NCBI RefSeq assembly: GCF_000024085.1
Contig: NC_013166.1
Coordinates: forward strand, 1,984,001-2,048,000
DNA: 64,000 nucleotides
Direction of reading: 5' to 3'
From: Kangiella koreensis DSM 16069
Lineage (GTDB): Bacteria; Pseudomonadota; Gammaproteobacteria; Enterobacterales; Kangiellaceae
Positions 1 through 10,948 of the stretch are shown here, piece by piece. Made by a program: the position numbers and the translations under genes. The notes under the pieces were generated by a model. The model was not told the origin of the DNA. It saw only the letters and a list, made by a program, of their open reading frames with translations, and searched no databases. Numbering within the stretch: the stretch's first letter is position 1; each line of letters starts with the position of its first letter.

Positions 1-17
1 TTTAATTCGATTTGTCT

Positions 18-1373
18 ATGATTAAACCCATTCTTGAGCCCCAACAAACAGGCGAAACCCGCAAAATTTACTCTGTGAGCGAATTAGCCTTCAAAGTTCG
101 AAAACAACTAGAAGATGCTATTGGGCAAATCTGGATTACTGGAGAGATATCAAACCTTGCCTTGCCTGCTTCTGGGCACTGGTACTTCACCTTAAAAGAT
201 AACGGTGCTCAACTACGTTGCGCTATATTCAAAAACCGCAATCGTAGCGCACGTTTCACGCCCGAAGATGGCCAGCAGGTTTTGTTACGAGCCAAGTTGA
301 GCTTGTACGAGCCTCGTGGCGATATTCAGCTAATCGGAGAATATATAGAGCCAGCGGGCGAAGGGGCGCTACAAATTGCTTTCAACCGCCTGAAAGAAAA
401 ATTACAGGCCGAAGGCTTGTTTGCTCCAGAATTAAAACGCCCTATTCCTAAATTCCCAAACAAGATAGGGATTATCACCTCGCCAAGTGGTGCAGCGATA
501 AGAGACGTGTTAACCGTGCTCAAGCGCCGCATGCCACAAATTCCTGTCATTATTTACCCAAGCCAGGTTCAGGGTGAAAAAGCCGCAAAAAGCCTTATTA
601 AGCAGTTAGAGGTCGCCAACCAGCATAACCAATGTGATGTGCTGCTAGTCACGCGTGGCGGTGGCTCATTGGAAGATATGTGGTGCTTTAACGACGAAAC
701 GCTGGCTCGCAACATTCGCGACAGTCGTATACCCGTGGTGTCAGCAGTAGGTCATGAAGTTGATACCTCTATCAGTGACTGGGTAGCTGACTTAAGAGCA
801 CCAACACCTTCTGCAGCAGCGGAACTTCTGGTTCCGGATCAAGCCGAGTTACAGCACAAACTGGTGCAGCTTGAACGTCGTTTAACAGGCGAGTTTGAAC
901 ACAGACTACAAGTCGCGCAATCCAAGCTGGATACGCTAATCGCTCGTATTATTCATCCAAAGCAACAACTCAACAGCTATAAAGTTGAACTTCAGTCGCT
1001 CAATAAAAGCTTGCTAGGCACACAAAAATATTTGTTACAGAGTAAGCAAGCTGAATATAAAGAATTAGATTCTAGACTGCATAGCTACAACCCTAAATTA
1101 CAGCTTAGCCAGGCTAAAAACTCATTAAAACAAACTAACAAAAGCTTGATGCAATCATGGAAGTATTTACTGAAACAGAAACAACAGATGTTGGCACTAA
1201 AGGCACAAAAACTGAATAACATCAGTCCATTAGCAACACTCGAAAGAGGTTATACGATAACGGAAGATGAAACGGGGAAAGCCATCACTTCAATGAAACA
1301 GGCTCAAAAATCACAAGAATTAACTACTCGTTTTGTGGATGGTAAAGTGAAAAGTAAAATTTTTAAAAACTAA
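18..1373 (+). CDS. xseA: Exodeoxyribonuclease VII large subunit
   Basis: XseA, with the small subunit XseB (not in this window), degrades single-stranded DNA to oligonucleotides in the cytoplasm. An N-terminal OB-fold nucleic-acid-binding domain spans about residues 15-115 (motif SGHWYFTLKD). The Exonuc_VII_L catalytic domain follows, with RGGGS near residue 215, GHEVDTSISDW near 247 and LERGYTI near the C-terminus. The length (451 aa) is normal for the family. An in-frame TTG lies at 12, but the ATG at 18 fits the usual N-terminus; the ribosome site is too close to the window edge to judge. Its last 4 bp overlap the convergent lipoprotein gene. Confidence 0.96.
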   Translation: MIKPILEPQQTGETRKIYSVSELAFKVRKQLEDAIGQIWITGEISNLALPASGHWYFTLKDNGAQLRCAIFKNRNRSARFTPEDGQQVLLRAKLSLYEPRGDIQLIGEYIEPAGEGALQIAFNRLKEKLQAEGLFAPELKRPIPKFPNKIGIITSPSGAAIRDVLTVLKRRMPQIPVIIYPSQVQGEKAAKSLIKQLEVANQHNQCDVLLVTRGGGSLEDMWCFNDETLARNIRDSRIPVVSAVGHEVDTSISDWVADLRAPTPSAAAELLVPDQAELQHKLVQLERRLTGEFEHRLQVAQSKLDTLIARIIHPKQQLNSYKVELQSLNKSLLGTQKYLLQSKQAEYKELDSRLHSYNPKLQLSQAKNSLKQTNKSLMQSWKYLLKQKQQMLALKAQKLNNISPLATLERGYTITEDETGKAITSMKQAQKSQELTTRFVDGKVKSKIFKN

Positions 1374-1882
1374 TTACTAAGCTTTGTTTTTTTTATTTCC
1401 ACTAAAGCCTGAGTGCTTTCAACTTCTTCTAATGTCACAGCAGCAGTAGCCCCTTTGACTGGAACTACCATATTACCAACAACCTCAATGGTTGCTCCAT
1501 CACCACCAGATAACATTATCATTTTATAAAATTTTGGCTCGCCCGCTACCATACGAAGATCAAACGCGTAAGGGGCAGGTGCCCAATTCCAATTGCTATC
1601 AGGACCATCAAGACTCCCCAGTGTTACTTCATAGTTCCCCTCAGGGAGGTGAAAATACAAATATCCGCCCGTTTTTAACTTTCCTTTATATTTACCGTCA
1701 ATATAAATATATGGAGAAGCAGCGGAACCTAGAGCACTGTAAACCCTGTAAAAGTATACTGTCCCTTGATTAACCTCTGTTGCTGTTTGCTGCTGAAATG
1801 CTGGCCCGCTCGCTGCACAGCCCGTCAGTGCTATCAGACCAACAAAAAAAACAGTTCTTAAAAATCTAATCACGAACTCCAT
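1370..1882 (-). CDS. DUF2846-like small lipoprotein
   Basis: A 170-aa predicted lipoprotein: hydrophobic N-terminus, then a lipobox LTGC with the acylated cysteine near residue 22. The remainder (VYFYRVYS, YIYIDGKYKGKLKTGGY, LPEGNYEVT) matches the pattern of the DUF2846 beta-rich family, whose function is unknown. It starts 9 bp after the der stop and could be the last gene of the rlmN-to-der block. It ends convergent to xseA with a 4-bp overlap, leaving no room for a separate terminator. The family call is from recognisable motifs, not a search. Confidence 0.72.
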   Translation of the reverse strand: MEFVIRFLRTVFFVGLIALTGCAASGPAFQQQTATEVNQGTVYFYRVYSALGSAASPYIYIDGKYKGKLKTGGYLYFHLPEGNYEVTLGSLDGPDSNWNWAPAPYAFDLRMVAGEPKFYKMIMLSGGDGATIEVVGNMVVPVKGATAAVTLEEVESTQALVEIKKTKLSN

Positions 1883-1891
1883 CTTTTATTA

Positions 1892-3295
1892 CTACCTTCC
1901 ACCCCATTTTTTGATTGCGCGTTTACGCTTTAGGCGTTGACGGCGTGTGATTTCGTTTTTCTTGCCTTTGAAAGGATTATCACCCTCTTTCAGCTCTAAT
2001 CGAATGGGGGTGCCGATCAGTTTCAATTTGTCGCGGAAAAAGTTAATCAAGAAACGTTTATAGCTTTCGGGAAGCTTGCTGCACTGATTTCCGTGAATCA
2101 CAATCAAGGGTGGGTTATGACCACCTGGATGTGCGTAACGCAATTTAACACGACGACCACGAACAGTGGGAGGTTGATGCTTTTCGCTAGCTTCTTCAAG
2201 CAAGCGCGTCAATTTCGAAGCACTCATTTCTACTTGAGCACTGGCCCAAGCTTCATCTACTGACTCCCAAAGGTGGCCGACATTTGAGCCATGTAACGCA
2301 GAAATAAAGTGAATACGAGCAAAATCAATAAAGCCTAAACGACGATCAATTTCATGTTTGACAGTATCGCGTTGCTCTTCGGTCATGCCATCCCACTTGT
2401 TGATCGCAATCACCATTGAGCGCCCAGAATCAATAATGTAGCTAATCAGACTCAAGTCCTGATCAGTAATCGGTTCACGCGCATCCATCACCATAATAGA
2501 AACATTGGAGTCATCGATAGCTTGAAGGGTTTTCAGAACTGAAAACTTCTCGACGGTCTCTTTCACTTTACCACGACGTCTAACCCCGGCCGTATCGATC
2601 AAGGTATACTTTTTGTCGCGTCTCTCCATTTCAATATAGATACTGTCGCGAGTGGTGCCGGGCAAGTCATACACCACGACACGCTCTTCACCCAGAAAGC
2701 GATTAACCAATGTGGATTTTCCCACATTCGGACGACCAACAATGGCCAGCTTTAATCCTTGGGCTTTCTCATAACCAATCAACTGATCTTCATCGTTAGA
2801 TTCTAGATGAAGTTCATCAAAAATTGTATCAACCAAAGTGTTAACGCCACGACCATGAGCGGCAGCCAAGGGTAGGACTGTTTGATAACCCAGACTGTAG
2901 TAATCCGACAAAGCAGCATCGGCGTGAATGCCATCAACTTTGTTAACTAATACAATGATTGGCTTGTTTTGACGTCTTAGATGATCTGCTACAAACTCGT
3001 CAGCAGCTGTCATGCCTGTTCTGGCATCGACAAGAAATAAAACAATATTGGCCTCAGTAATTGCCAGCAATGACTGACCAGCCATCAGGCCATCAATACC
3101 TTCTTCATCACCAGCAATACCACCGGTATCAACGACAATAAACTTTTGCCCTTTTAAGGTTGCCTGCCCATATTGACGGTCACGTGTTAGACCAGGCAGG
3201 TTAGCTACCAATGCATCGCGTGATTTTGTTAATCGATTAAATAATGTTGACTTACCTACATTGGGGCGACCAACGAGAGCGATAACTGGTAACAT
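1892..3295 (-). CDS. der: Ribosome-associated GTPase Der (EngA)
   Basis: Essential double-GTPase needed for maturation of the 50S ribosomal subunit. Two tandem G domains are plain: GRPNVGKST near residue 9 with DTGG and NKVD, and a second GRPNVGKST near residue 187 with DTAG and NKWD. A C-terminal KH-like domain covers about residues 355-440, ending in a very basic tail ([14 protein letters not shown]). The length, 467 aa, is typical. It follows bamB by 5 bp, the conserved hisS-yfgM-bamB-der order. Confidence 0.98.
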   Translation of the reverse strand: MLPVIALVGRPNVGKSTLFNRLTKSRDALVANLPGLTRDRQYGQATLKGQKFIVVDTGGIAGDEEGIDGLMAGQSLLAITEANIVLFLVDARTGMTAADEFVADHLRRQNKPIIVLVNKVDGIHADAALSDYYSLGYQTVLPLAAAHGRGVNTLVDTIFDELHLESNDEDQLIGYEKAQGLKLAIVGRPNVGKSTLVNRFLGEERVVVYDLPGTTRDSIYIEMERRDKKYTLIDTAGVRRRGKVKETVEKFSVLKTLQAIDDSNVSIMVMDAREPITDQDLSLISYIIDSGRSMVIAINKWDGMTEEQRDTVKHEIDRRLGFIDFARIHFISALHGSNVGHLWESVDEAWASAQVEMSASKLTRLLEEASEKHQPPTVRGRRVKLRYAHPGGHNPPLIVIHGNQCSKLPESYKRFLINFFRDKLKLIGTPIRLELKEGDNPFKGKKNEITRRQRLKRKRAIKKWGGR

Positions 3296-3300
3296 GAATA

Positions 3301-4467
3301 TTACTCTTCAGAAGATGTTGCAAGAGGGTTTTCCAGAACGTGGATATACCCATAACGTGTTGTTGCGATTACATGCTCATCAGTAACAATAGGTGTACCA
3401 CCTATGCCATAGCGATCCAGATGAATTCGAGCAACAAACTCACCGGTGCTTTTATCTAACCAATGCAAGTAACCTTCAAAATCTCCCACAACGACATAAT
3501 CCTGATTATCGGCTGCACCTGTTGGTTTACGGTATAGAAGACCTTCCTGAGTCCACACTTCTTCGCCTGTAATGCGATCTAATGCCACAATTCGGCCTTT
3601 AGTATCGACCAAATATACACGTCTGGCATCAACCAATAACTCCTCAGTGACCGAAGCATCCTCACGCCATAAGTAGCGGCCATTAGTCAAATCCATGGCA
3701 ATGGCAAAACCATTAAAGCCAGCCGCGTACAAGTAATTTGAGTAAACAACAGGAGTCGAGTCTACGTCAACAATGCGAGAAATTTCAGAGCTTCCTCTAG
3801 GTGCTGAGATGCTTTGCTCCCATAGCATGTCGCCCGTTCGCAAGTTAAAAGCGGCCATTTTACCGTTTGCAAAACCAGTAATGACAACACCACTGGTCGC
3901 TACCGCAGCAGAGGTGCCACGCAACGTCAGGTTAGGGATAATACGGTCATAGAACCATTCTTGTTTTTGGGTGGCCAACGAGTAAGCAAAAATTCGACCA
4001 TCCGGAGTACGCACGACCAATCGGCCATCGCTAATTGCAGGCTTGGCCAAAACTTCAGTAGTTACATTTACGTGCCACAATTGTTTCCCATCATTAACAT
4101 CAAGCACATGAACCTGGGCATTTTTAGTTCCTACAGCTACCAGGCCCGCATTTGCAGTAACGCCGCCCGATAAAGGCTGCTTAAGGTTGGTTTCCCAAAT
4201 CACTTTACCTGATTTAATATCAAAAGCTGTTATAAGGCCATCAACATCAGCCGTTATAATTTTATCCTGCCAAAGTGCAGGTGATAAACTGTTAAACTTT
4301 TCTTCATCACCCTGCCCAATGACTTCAACCCAGCTAGATTGTACAGAGAATTTTTCCTCAATATCAGCAAGTTCTTTTGGAGGGTTGACCACCTCATCGG
4401 CGCAAGCCGCTAATAATGTAACGACTACCAATAAAGTGAAAATTCGTTGTGTCCAACCTAAAATCAT
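3301..4467 (-). CDS. bamB: Outer membrane assembly lipoprotein BamB
   Basis: BamB is the beta-propeller lipoprotein of the BAM complex, which inserts beta-barrel proteins into the outer membrane. The signal peptide ends in lipobox LLAAC with the lipidated cysteine at residue 22. The rest shows repeated PQQ-type propeller blades ([54 protein letters not shown]). The length of 388 aa matches the family. It lies 25 bp after yfgM and 5 bp before der. Confidence 0.97.
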   Translation of the reverse strand: MILGWTQRIFTLLVVVTLLAACADEVVNPPKELADIEEKFSVQSSWVEVIGQGDEEKFNSLSPALWQDKIITADVDGLITAFDIKSGKVIWETNLKQPLSGGVTANAGLVAVGTKNAQVHVLDVNDGKQLWHVNVTTEVLAKPAISDGRLVVRTPDGRIFAYSLATQKQEWFYDRIIPNLTLRGTSAAVATSGVVITGFANGKMAAFNLRTGDMLWEQSISAPRGSSEISRIVDVDSTPVVYSNYLYAAGFNGFAIAMDLTNGRYLWREDASVTEELLVDARRVYLVDTKGRIVALDRITGEEVWTQEGLLYRKPTGAADNQDYVVVGDFEGYLHWLDKSTGEFVARIHLDRYGIGGTPIVTDEHVIATTRYGYIHVLENPLATSSEE

Positions 4468-4492
4468 AAGTATATCCCGTTAAAAGTATCTA

Positions 4493-5131
4493 TTATTTAT
4501 CAATGCCAAGCTGGCCTAAACGCATTTGGAGTAACGGGTTCACCGTGCCGTCTTCAGCATCGCGAGCTTCAATTAAGACACTTTTAGCTTGCTCTGTTTC
4601 GCCTTGTGCTAACAAAGCTTCAGCTTTAACCAATAATGCATTTGCTTGATAAGCCTGTTCATCAATCGCCTCAACTGTGGCAATAGCTTCGCCGTATTGC
4701 TCAAGCTGTAACTGCACGCGAGCTAGTCGCAATTGTGCAATGGATTCAAAAGTGTCGTTAGATTGGTCAACAACCCACTTCAATTGTTCCGTAGCTTCAA
4801 CAAATTTATTGTCATTAACTAACTGCTCTGCATAAGTCAGCACCGCCAATGAAGCATAACTTGAGGCTGCATGCTCAGTCTTAAGCCCATCAACCTTGCC
4901 TACCATTGCTGTTGAGTTTGCCGCATCAGACAAAGATAAGACTTCAGAATAAGCCATTGATGCCTGCGCACTTTGACTTTCTTTATGATCTTGATAATAG
5001 TTCCAACCAAATAAAGCACCAAAACCAATAACAGCACCCAAGACAATCGAGGTACCATTTTCCTTCCAAAATTGCTTTATCGCTTCGACCTGTTGTTCTT
5101 CTGTTTCGTAAGCCACTGTCGGCCTCCTCAA
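4493..5131 (-). CDS. yfgM: YfgM-family ancillary translocon subunit (DUF2133, TPR-like)
   Basis: Inner-membrane protein with a cytoplasmic N-terminus, one transmembrane segment at about residues 28-46 and a periplasmic TPR-like helical domain (LVNDNKFVEATEQLKWVV, LEQYGEAIATVEAID). In E. coli YfgM associates with SecYEG and PpiD and hands proteins to periplasmic chaperones. The 212-aa length and its place between hisS and bamB are typical. The spacing (26 and 25 bp) suggests co-transcription. Confidence 0.93.
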   Translation of the reverse strand: MRRPTVAYETEEQQVEAIKQFWKENGTSIVLGAVIGFGALFGWNYYQDHKESQSAQASMAYSEVLSLSDAANSTAMVGKVDGLKTEHAASSYASLAVLTYAEQLVNDNKFVEATEQLKWVVDQSNDTFESIAQLRLARVQLQLEQYGEAIATVEAIDEQAYQANALLVKAEALLAQGETEQAKSVLIEARDAEDGTVNPLLQMRLGQLGIDK

Positions 5132-5157
5132 TAATCGATGTAATCTATAATAACTAT

Positions 5158-6429
5158 TTAAACCAAGTACTGTTCAAGCAATTGGCTGATATCACGTTGC
5201 GACACTACCAGCTGCTCTTTATGTTCACGCAGGTATTTCACCCCAACGGTGCCATCCTGAACTTCTTGCTCGCCAATAACGAGAGCAATTTTGGCACCGC
5301 TCTTATCAGCACGCTTAAATTGCTTTTTAAAATTGCCAGCACCACAGTTCATTCGAACTCTAATCGCAGGCCACTGGTCACGCAACTGCTCGGCTAACTG
5401 CAGGGCGCTTAATTCAGCGTGTTCGCCAAGAGCCACCATATAAACATCAGCAGTGGCCACTTCTTCAGGAGCCATCTCTTGAATAAGAGCCACAATACGC
5501 TCAAGCCCCATCGCAAAGCCACTGGCTGGCGTTGAATGACCACCTAGCTGTTCGGTTAAACCATCATAACGGCCACCGGCACAAATCGTGCCTTGTGCAC
5601 CTAGCTTATCAGTCACCCACTCAAATACTGTTCTGTTGTAGTAATCTAAACCACGCACCAAGTTTGTGTTGATAGTATAAGGGATATTATTAGTATCAAG
5701 AATCTGACAAAGGCGCTCAAAGTGTTGCTCTGACTCTTCGTCTAAATGCTCATTTAATTTTGGTGCATCTTTGACCAGCTTCTGAACCTCTGGATTTTTA
5801 CTGTCCAGAATTCGTAGCGGGTTTGTTGTTAAACGACGTTGGCTATCTTCGTCCAGCAAATCTTTTATCGGCTCCAAAAAAGCAACCAGTTTATCGCGAT
5901 ACTCAGCACGCGCTTCATTCGAGCCTAGTGAATTGATCTCAAGATGCACTGAGCTGTGAATACCAATCATCTTCCATAGACGCGCGGTCATTAGAATAAG
6001 TTCCGCATCCACATCCGGCGTGCTAACGCCAAAAGTTTCGACGCCAAGCTGATGGAACTGACGGTAGCGACCCTTTTGTGGTCTTTCATGACGGAACATC
6101 GGCCCCATGTACCACAGGCGTTGCTCCTGATTGTAAAGCAACCCGTGCTCAATTCCTGCGCGCACACAACTGGCTGTTCCCTCGGGGCGCAAAGTCAGAC
6201 TGTCTCCGTTACGGTCCTCAAAGGTATACATCTCTTTTTCAACAATATCAGTCACTTCGCCGATAGAGCGCTTGAAAAGATGAGTCTTTTCAACAACTGG
6301 CATGCGAATTTCATTGTAGCCATAACTGGCCATCAGTTGCCTAAGCACTGACTCTAATTTTTGCCAATGTGGTGTTGAATCCGGCAAGATATCATTCATG
6401 CCTCGGACTGCTTGTATTTTATCCGCCAA
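5158..6429 (-). CDS. hisS: Histidine--tRNA ligase
   Basis: Class II aminoacyl-tRNA synthetase charging tRNA-His. The N-terminus ([11 protein letters not shown]), motif 2 ([18 protein letters not shown]), the histidine-specific [14 protein letters not shown] and motif 3 ([10 protein letters not shown]) are all present, followed by the C-terminal anticodon-binding domain. The 423-aa length is standard. It is separated by 111 bp from ispG upstream and 26 bp from yfgM downstream. Confidence 0.98.
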   Translation of the reverse strand: MADKIQAVRGMNDILPDSTPHWQKLESVLRQLMASYGYNEIRMPVVEKTHLFKRSIGEVTDIVEKEMYTFEDRNGDSLTLRPEGTASCVRAGIEHGLLYNQEQRLWYMGPMFRHERPQKGRYRQFHQLGVETFGVSTPDVDAELILMTARLWKMIGIHSSVHLEINSLGSNEARAEYRDKLVAFLEPIKDLLDEDSQRRLTTNPLRILDSKNPEVQKLVKDAPKLNEHLDEESEQHFERLCQILDTNNIPYTINTNLVRGLDYYNRTVFEWVTDKLGAQGTICAGGRYDGLTEQLGGHSTPASGFAMGLERIVALIQEMAPEEVATADVYMVALGEHAELSALQLAEQLRDQWPAIRVRMNCGAGNFKKQFKRADKSGAKIALVIGEQEVQDGTVGVKYLREHKEQLVVSQRDISQLLEQYLV

Positions 6430-6540
6430 AACTAGCCTGGCTCCGTCAGTTGTAAAATTGGATTAAAGTGCGAGATTATAGCGAATCTGGCGGAAAACAG
6501 TAGCTTTTTCCGCCAAAAGTAGCCTAACGAAATGATTTTA

Positions 6541-7680
6541 CTATCTGACCTGGGTGACAGGAACCTGCTTAGCTCCCTTGGTGATTTCTTGGGTTTTTTC
6601 GTGCTTTTCAGCCAGCTTACGTCTGATCTGCGCCTCGAGCTCATCCACCAAAGCTTCATTATCGACTTTGTGGCTCTTTTCACCATTCTCATACAGCATA
6701 CTTTTCTTGAAACCGCCAGTCAGCCCAATCGACACTTCTTTAGCTTCACCTGGACCATTGACCACACAACCTATCACAGCCACATCAATATGTTCATTAA
6801 CGTCTTCAAGGCGTTGCTCAAGCTCATTAACGGTTTTTATTACATCAAATTGCTGACGCGAACAGGAAGGACAGGCAATCAAGTTAATGCCACGTTGACG
6901 CAGTCCCAAGCTCTTTAAAATATCGTAACCAACTTTAACTTCTTCAACTGGATCAGCCGCTAACGATACGCGGATAGTATCGCCAATACCCTCTGCTAAT
7001 AACATTCCTAGCCCGACAGCTGACTTCACTGCGCCTGAGCGAAAGCTTCCCGCTTCGGTAATACCTAAATGTAGTGGATTATCAATTTCTTTCGCTAAAA
7101 TACGGTAAGCCGCAACAGTCATAAACACATCAGAGGCTTTAAGGCTGATTTTATAGTCTTTAAAGTTATGACGTTCCAGCATTTCGATATGACGATAAGC
7201 AGACTCCACCAAAGCTTCTGGGGTCGGCTCGCCATACTTTTCTTGTAAATCTTTCTCTAACGAACCAGCATTAACACCGATACGAATAGGAATATTACGT
7301 GCTCTTGCCGCTTCAACAACCGCTTTTACACGTTCTTCCGAACCAATGTTGCCAGGATTGATTCTTAAGCAATCAACGCCATATTCAGCCACTTTCAAGG
7401 CAATTCTATAATCGAAATGGATATCGGCGACTAAAGGCACTGGCGATTGCTGCTTGATAAATTTAAAAGCTTCGGCAGCTTTCATGGTGGGCACAGAAAC
7501 ACGGACAATGTCGGCACCAGTATCTGCCAGCGCACGAATCTGCGCTACAGTCGCGCCCACATCACACGTTTCGGTGTTGGTCATACTTTGCACTGCAATA
7601 GGCGCATCACCGCCAACAGGCACATTACCAACCATAATTTGACGCGATTTGCGTCGCTTAATCCATGATCGACCGTTCAT
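6541..7680 (-). CDS. ispG: 4-hydroxy-3-methylbut-2-enyl diphosphate synthase (flavodoxin)
   Basis: Iron-sulfur enzyme of the MEP isoprenoid pathway, converting MEcPP to HMBPP. An N-terminal TIM-barrel part ([36 protein letters not shown]) is followed by a C-terminal region with the [4Fe-4S] ligands [10 protein letters not shown] near residue 270 and CVVNGPGEA near 305. At 379 aa it is the compact proteobacterial form. It lies 46 bp downstream of rodZ, the usual rodZ-ispG-hisS order. Confidence 0.97.
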   Translation of the reverse strand: MNGRSWIKRRKSRQIMVGNVPVGGDAPIAVQSMTNTETCDVGATVAQIRALADTGADIVRVSVPTMKAAEAFKFIKQQSPVPLVADIHFDYRIALKVAEYGVDCLRINPGNIGSEERVKAVVEAARARNIPIRIGVNAGSLEKDLQEKYGEPTPEALVESAYRHIEMLERHNFKDYKISLKASDVFMTVAAYRILAKEIDNPLHLGITEAGSFRSGAVKSAVGLGMLLAEGIGDTIRVSLAADPVEEVKVGYDILKSLGLRQRGINLIACPSCSRQQFDVIKTVNELEQRLEDVNEHIDVAVIGCVVNGPGEAKEVSIGLTGGFKKSMLYENGEKSHKVDNEALVDELEAQIRRKLAEKHEKTQEITKGAKQVPVTQVR

Positions 7681-7726
7681 AATATTTCACGTATAAGTTA
7701 TTGAATCTAGAGGCTAAGCCGAATGA

Positions 7727-8638
7727 CTAGTTACCCAAGATTAGTCGCGCTGCTCGCGTGTCGGGATAACTCGACAAATCAACAGGCTCATTTTGATAGG
7801 ACAATTGTACAGCAGATGGCTTACCAAGTGTTAGCTCAATGGGAGTTGGACCTGATAGACTCATCGAGGTGCCACCCTGTTTTATTCCCAAGGCCAGTAC
7901 TTTACCGTTGGCATCCGTAATTCTCACCCAGCAATCGTCAGAAAAAACCAGCACAACCTCACCACCTGTGTTAGAGACAATAGTGGCAGCTTCTGCCGTT
8001 GGCTCTTCAACAACCATTGACTCAGATAGAAGTTCTTTATCATCCAATGCAGCTGTCGCCTGGTCTTGTGGGTCCGTTATGTTAGCTGACAAATTATTCG
8101 TTGAGTCAGCAATTACTGGCTCAGGAGTTAATAAATCTCCTTCCTCACTTTGCCCTAAAGTTAGAGTGGTCTCTTGTTCAGACGCACTTTCTGTTGAAGC
8201 AGTAAACTCTTGCCAAATCTTCTTTTCAACCAATAAATAATAAATAGCAAATAGCAGCGCAAGTACAACAAGTGTAGTGATGGCTTTTATAAACCAATTA
8301 CTGGAAGTGATAGGTTTTTCTAACTCGATCGTGGCTAGAGATTGCTCATTTTGAGTGAATAGATTATTTCGCTTACAATAGTTATCAAAGTTTTCGACGA
8401 GATCGTCATCGTCCATTTTTAATAACTCAGCATAATTTCGCAAGTATCCTCGATAAAAGGTTGCCGGAAGGTCTGCGGAATAATCATCAGCTTCAATTGA
8501 AACTACGGTTTGACGCGTCAACTTTAATTTTTGCATCACATCTTCAATAGAAACACCAGCCTGCTCTCTAGCCTGCTTTAACAGACTACCAGGACTGAAT
8601 TGAACGTCTTTTTCTAGAGTTTGATCGGTTTCTGACAT
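7727..8638 (-). CDS. rodZ: RodZ-like cytoskeletal HTH membrane protein
   Basis: RodZ links the MreB cytoskeleton to the elongation machinery and helps set rod shape. A cytoplasmic HTH_25 domain covers residues 18-90 (KQAREQAGVSIEDVMQKLKL). It is followed by one transmembrane helix at about 116-137, a Ser/Thr/Glu-rich periplasmic linker and a C-terminal DUF4115 domain (VLVFSDDCWVRITDANGKVL) at about 225-300. It starts 3 bp after the pilW stop, consistent with translational coupling. Confidence 0.92.
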   Translation of the reverse strand: MSETDQTLEKDVQFSPGSLLKQAREQAGVSIEDVMQKLKLTRQTVVSIEADDYSADLPATFYRGYLRNYAELLKMDDDDLVENFDNYCKRNNLFTQNEQSLATIELEKPITSSNWFIKAITTLVVLALLFAIYYLLVEKKIWQEFTASTESASEQETTLTLGQSEEGDLLTPEPVIADSTNNLSANITDPQDQATAALDDKELLSESMVVEEPTAEAATIVSNTGGEVVLVFSDDCWVRITDANGKVLALGIKQGGTSMSLSGPTPIELTLGKPSAVQLSYQNEPVDLSSYPDTRAARLILGN

Positions 8639-8641
8639 TAA

Positions 8642-9433
8642 TTATCTAATTCTAATATATTCTTGAGCCTCATCTGAATCCGGATAAAGCTTCATTAACT
8701 TCTCTCCATACCCTCGCATATTACTACTTGCCTGTAGGCTTTTAGCTATTTTATAACCCAGCAATAATGACTTTGGAGTTGAATTGGTTTTAGCCTCAAA
8801 TCGGAACATATAAGCTTCTGCCAAGCGGTAGTTTCCTGTTGCATAATTAACTTCAGACATACCATACAAAGATCGCGCTAAGCTGGGGTTAAAAGACAAG
8901 GCTTTCTCAAAATACTGTTTTGCAAGCTCATATTTCTCTGCTCTTATGGCACAGAAACCTGCGTTTTCGTAGGCAGCTCCAACTGAGGTATAATTCGGTT
9001 GCTCAACAGCTTTTAAGAAAAAGCGGATACCTTCTTCATATTTCTTGCGAGAATCACACAAAAAGACTCCATAAGCATTGAGATAGTCCGCATTTTTCGG
9101 AGATTCTTTGATTGCTCTTTTATAATAATCTTCGGCTGTATCATATTCATATACTGTTTGATAGTAGTAAGCCAGCCCATACAACACATCAGGCATATCT
9201 GGATCATGCTCGTATGCTTTTAAAAGATTTTGCTTAGCCCACTCCATATGACCCGCTTGAAGATATTGCAAACCTAATGATAATCGTTTAGCCGCGGCTT
9301 CTTTAGGTTCGTACTTGGTTCTCTGAACAGCTCCATCTTGTGTCGCAGCATTAGTAGTTGCGGTGGTTGTAGTTTCACAGCCCACCAAAACTACTGTTAA
9401 AAATACCACCACCCACTTGGCATAATTTGTCAT
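8642..9433 (-). CDS. pilW: Type IV pilus biogenesis/stability protein PilW (PilF)
   Basis: Outer-membrane pilotin lipoprotein that helps the PilQ secretin assemble. The signal peptide ends in lipobox LVGC (Cys19). A low-complexity Thr/Ala stretch follows, then several TPR repeats (AAKRLSLGLQYLQAGHMEWA, PDVLYGLAYYYQTVYEYD, AYENAGFCAIRAEKYELA). The 263-aa length and the rlmN-pilW-rodZ neighbourhood fit the family. No other pilus genes are in the window. Confidence 0.93.
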   Translation of the reverse strand: MTNYAKWVVVFLTVVLVGCETTTTATTNAATQDGAVQRTKYEPKEAAAKRLSLGLQYLQAGHMEWAKQNLLKAYEHDPDMPDVLYGLAYYYQTVYEYDTAEDYYKRAIKESPKNADYLNAYGVFLCDSRKKYEEGIRFFLKAVEQPNYTSVGAAYENAGFCAIRAEKYELAKQYFEKALSFNPSLARSLYGMSEVNYATGNYRLAEAYMFRFEAKTNSTPKSLLLGYKIAKSLQASSNMRGYGEKLMKLYPDSDEAQEYIRIR

Positions 9434-9569
9434 TGCTTACTTCCTATCAATTTCTACTATCAATTTATAGCAACTTTGTTCTAAGAATAATGATGTCTAA
9501 ATATAATTTGTTGAATAAATCAGTCAGTTGGACAAGAATCAAACCACAATAGTTCACCACTTTGTTGAA

Positions 9570-10694
9570 CTAGTGTGCCACATTATCAACTAGAATCTCT
9601 TTCTTGTACTCTTGACGACGTTCTTGGCGCTTAGTTTTGTCATTGATCTTGCCTGCCAACTGGCCACAAGCCGCATCAATATCATCGCCTCGAGTGCGTC
9701 GAGTTACCACAACATAACCTTTCTTAATCAAATAATCACTAAATAAATCAATCGCTTCCTGAGTTGACGTTTGATAGTTAGCTTGTGGGAAAGGATTGAA
9801 TGGTATCAAGTTGATTTTGCACGGTGTATTCTTCAGTAACTCCGCCAGCTCTTTGGCATGCTGCAAAGTGTCATTCACATCTTTAAGCATGACGTATTCA
9901 ATGGTCGCTTTACGAGCAGCATTAGAGCGATCCAGGTAACGATGTACGCTGGCCATTAATTCTTTAATCGGGTACTTCTTATTAATAGGTACTAACACAT
10001 CGCGCAATGCATCATTTGGAGCATGTAAAGATATCGCCAACGCCACATCAACTTCATCTATTAACCGATCCAGTTGAGGCACCATCCCCGAAGTACTTAG
10101 AGTGACACGACGCTTGGATAAACCATAAGCCAGATCATCCATCATAAGCTGCATTGATTTAACGACGGGATCAAAGTTTGCCAAAGGCTCGCCCATTCCC
10201 ATCATCACGACGTTGGTTACCACGCGCTCATCACTTTTATGCTTTCCATGCAGATAGCGGGCTGCCAACCAGACCTGGCCAATGATTTCTGCAGTCGTCA
10301 GATTACGGTTGAAGCCTTGGTAGCCGGTAGAACAGAAGGTGCACTCTAAAGCACAACCTACTTGGGAAGAAACACACAGAGTTCCGCGATGACGTTCAGG
10401 TATAAAGACCATCTCCACAGCCTGACCGCCAGGGATTTTCAAAGCCCATTTAACAGTACCGTCTTTGGATTCTTGAACACTTAGAACTTCAGGACCTTTA
10501 ATCTCAGCAACGTCTTTTAGACGCTCACGGCACACTTTGCTGATATTAGTCATTTCGTCGAAGTCTTCGACACCGAATTGATGAACCCACTTCATAACCT
10601 GTTGGGCACGGAATGGCTTTTCACCAAGTTCCACGAAGAACTCGACCATTTCATCGCGCGTCAGGTTGAGTAGATTGGTTTTCTCATTACTCAT
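9570..10694 (-). CDS. rlmN: Dual-specificity 23S rRNA/tRNA adenine C2-methyltransferase RlmN
   Basis: Radical-SAM enzyme that methylates C2 of A2503 in 23S rRNA and of A37 in some tRNAs. The radical-SAM cluster is Cys114-x3-Cys118-x2-Cys121 ([12 protein letters not shown]). Other family motifs are [17 protein letters not shown] and the mechanistic cysteine near the C-terminus ([12 protein letters not shown]). The length of 374 aa is normal. A 254-bp gap holding an intrinsic terminator separates it from ndk. Confidence 0.98.
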   Translation of the reverse strand: MSNEKTNLLNLTRDEMVEFFVELGEKPFRAQQVMKWVHQFGVEDFDEMTNISKVCRERLKDVAEIKGPEVLSVQESKDGTVKWALKIPGGQAVEMVFIPERHRGTLCVSSQVGCALECTFCSTGYQGFNRNLTTAEIIGQVWLAARYLHGKHKSDERVVTNVVMMGMGEPLANFDPVVKSMQLMMDDLAYGLSKRRVTLSTSGMVPQLDRLIDEVDVALAISLHAPNDALRDVLVPINKKYPIKELMASVHRYLDRSNAARKATIEYVMLKDVNDTLQHAKELAELLKNTPCKINLIPFNPFPQANYQTSTQEAIDLFSDYLIKKGYVVVTRRTRGDDIDAACGQLAGKINDKTKRQERRQEYKKEILVDNVAH

Positions 10695-10819
10695 TACAGG
10701 ACACCTTTACACGATTAATAGCTATCAGGAGGACAGCTACAATCAAAATTTTGTACATTTTATGCGCAATTGCATCGAATAGCAAAAGCGCTCTCATAAA
10801 CAATAAACTCAACGATTAA

Positions 10820-10846
10820 AAAAGGGATGAACGAATCACCCCTTTT
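10820..10846 (-). terminator. Intrinsic terminator downstream of ndk
   Basis: A stem with A-rich left and T-rich right flanks (AAAAGGG...TGA paired with TCA...CCCTTTT, loop of about 5 nt) sits about 100 bp after the ndk stop. It is followed by a T run on the minus strand, so it should end ndk transcripts before rlmN. Confidence 0.7.
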
Positions 10847-10878
10847 ATATTTTAACTTACTTGCCTTGCCGCCACTCT

Positions 10879-10905
10879 TTGAGCATGTTGAGCATGTTGA
10901 GCATG
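10879..10905. repeat. Three tandem 9-bp repeats
   Basis: TTGAGCATG occurs three times head to tail just after the ndk stop. It is non-coding in the accepted annotation. A variable-number repeat is possible, but only one genome is visible. Confidence 0.8.
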
Positions 10906-10948
10906 AAAATCAGTCAAGCAACAAAGAAATGGAACAAAATAGCAATTT

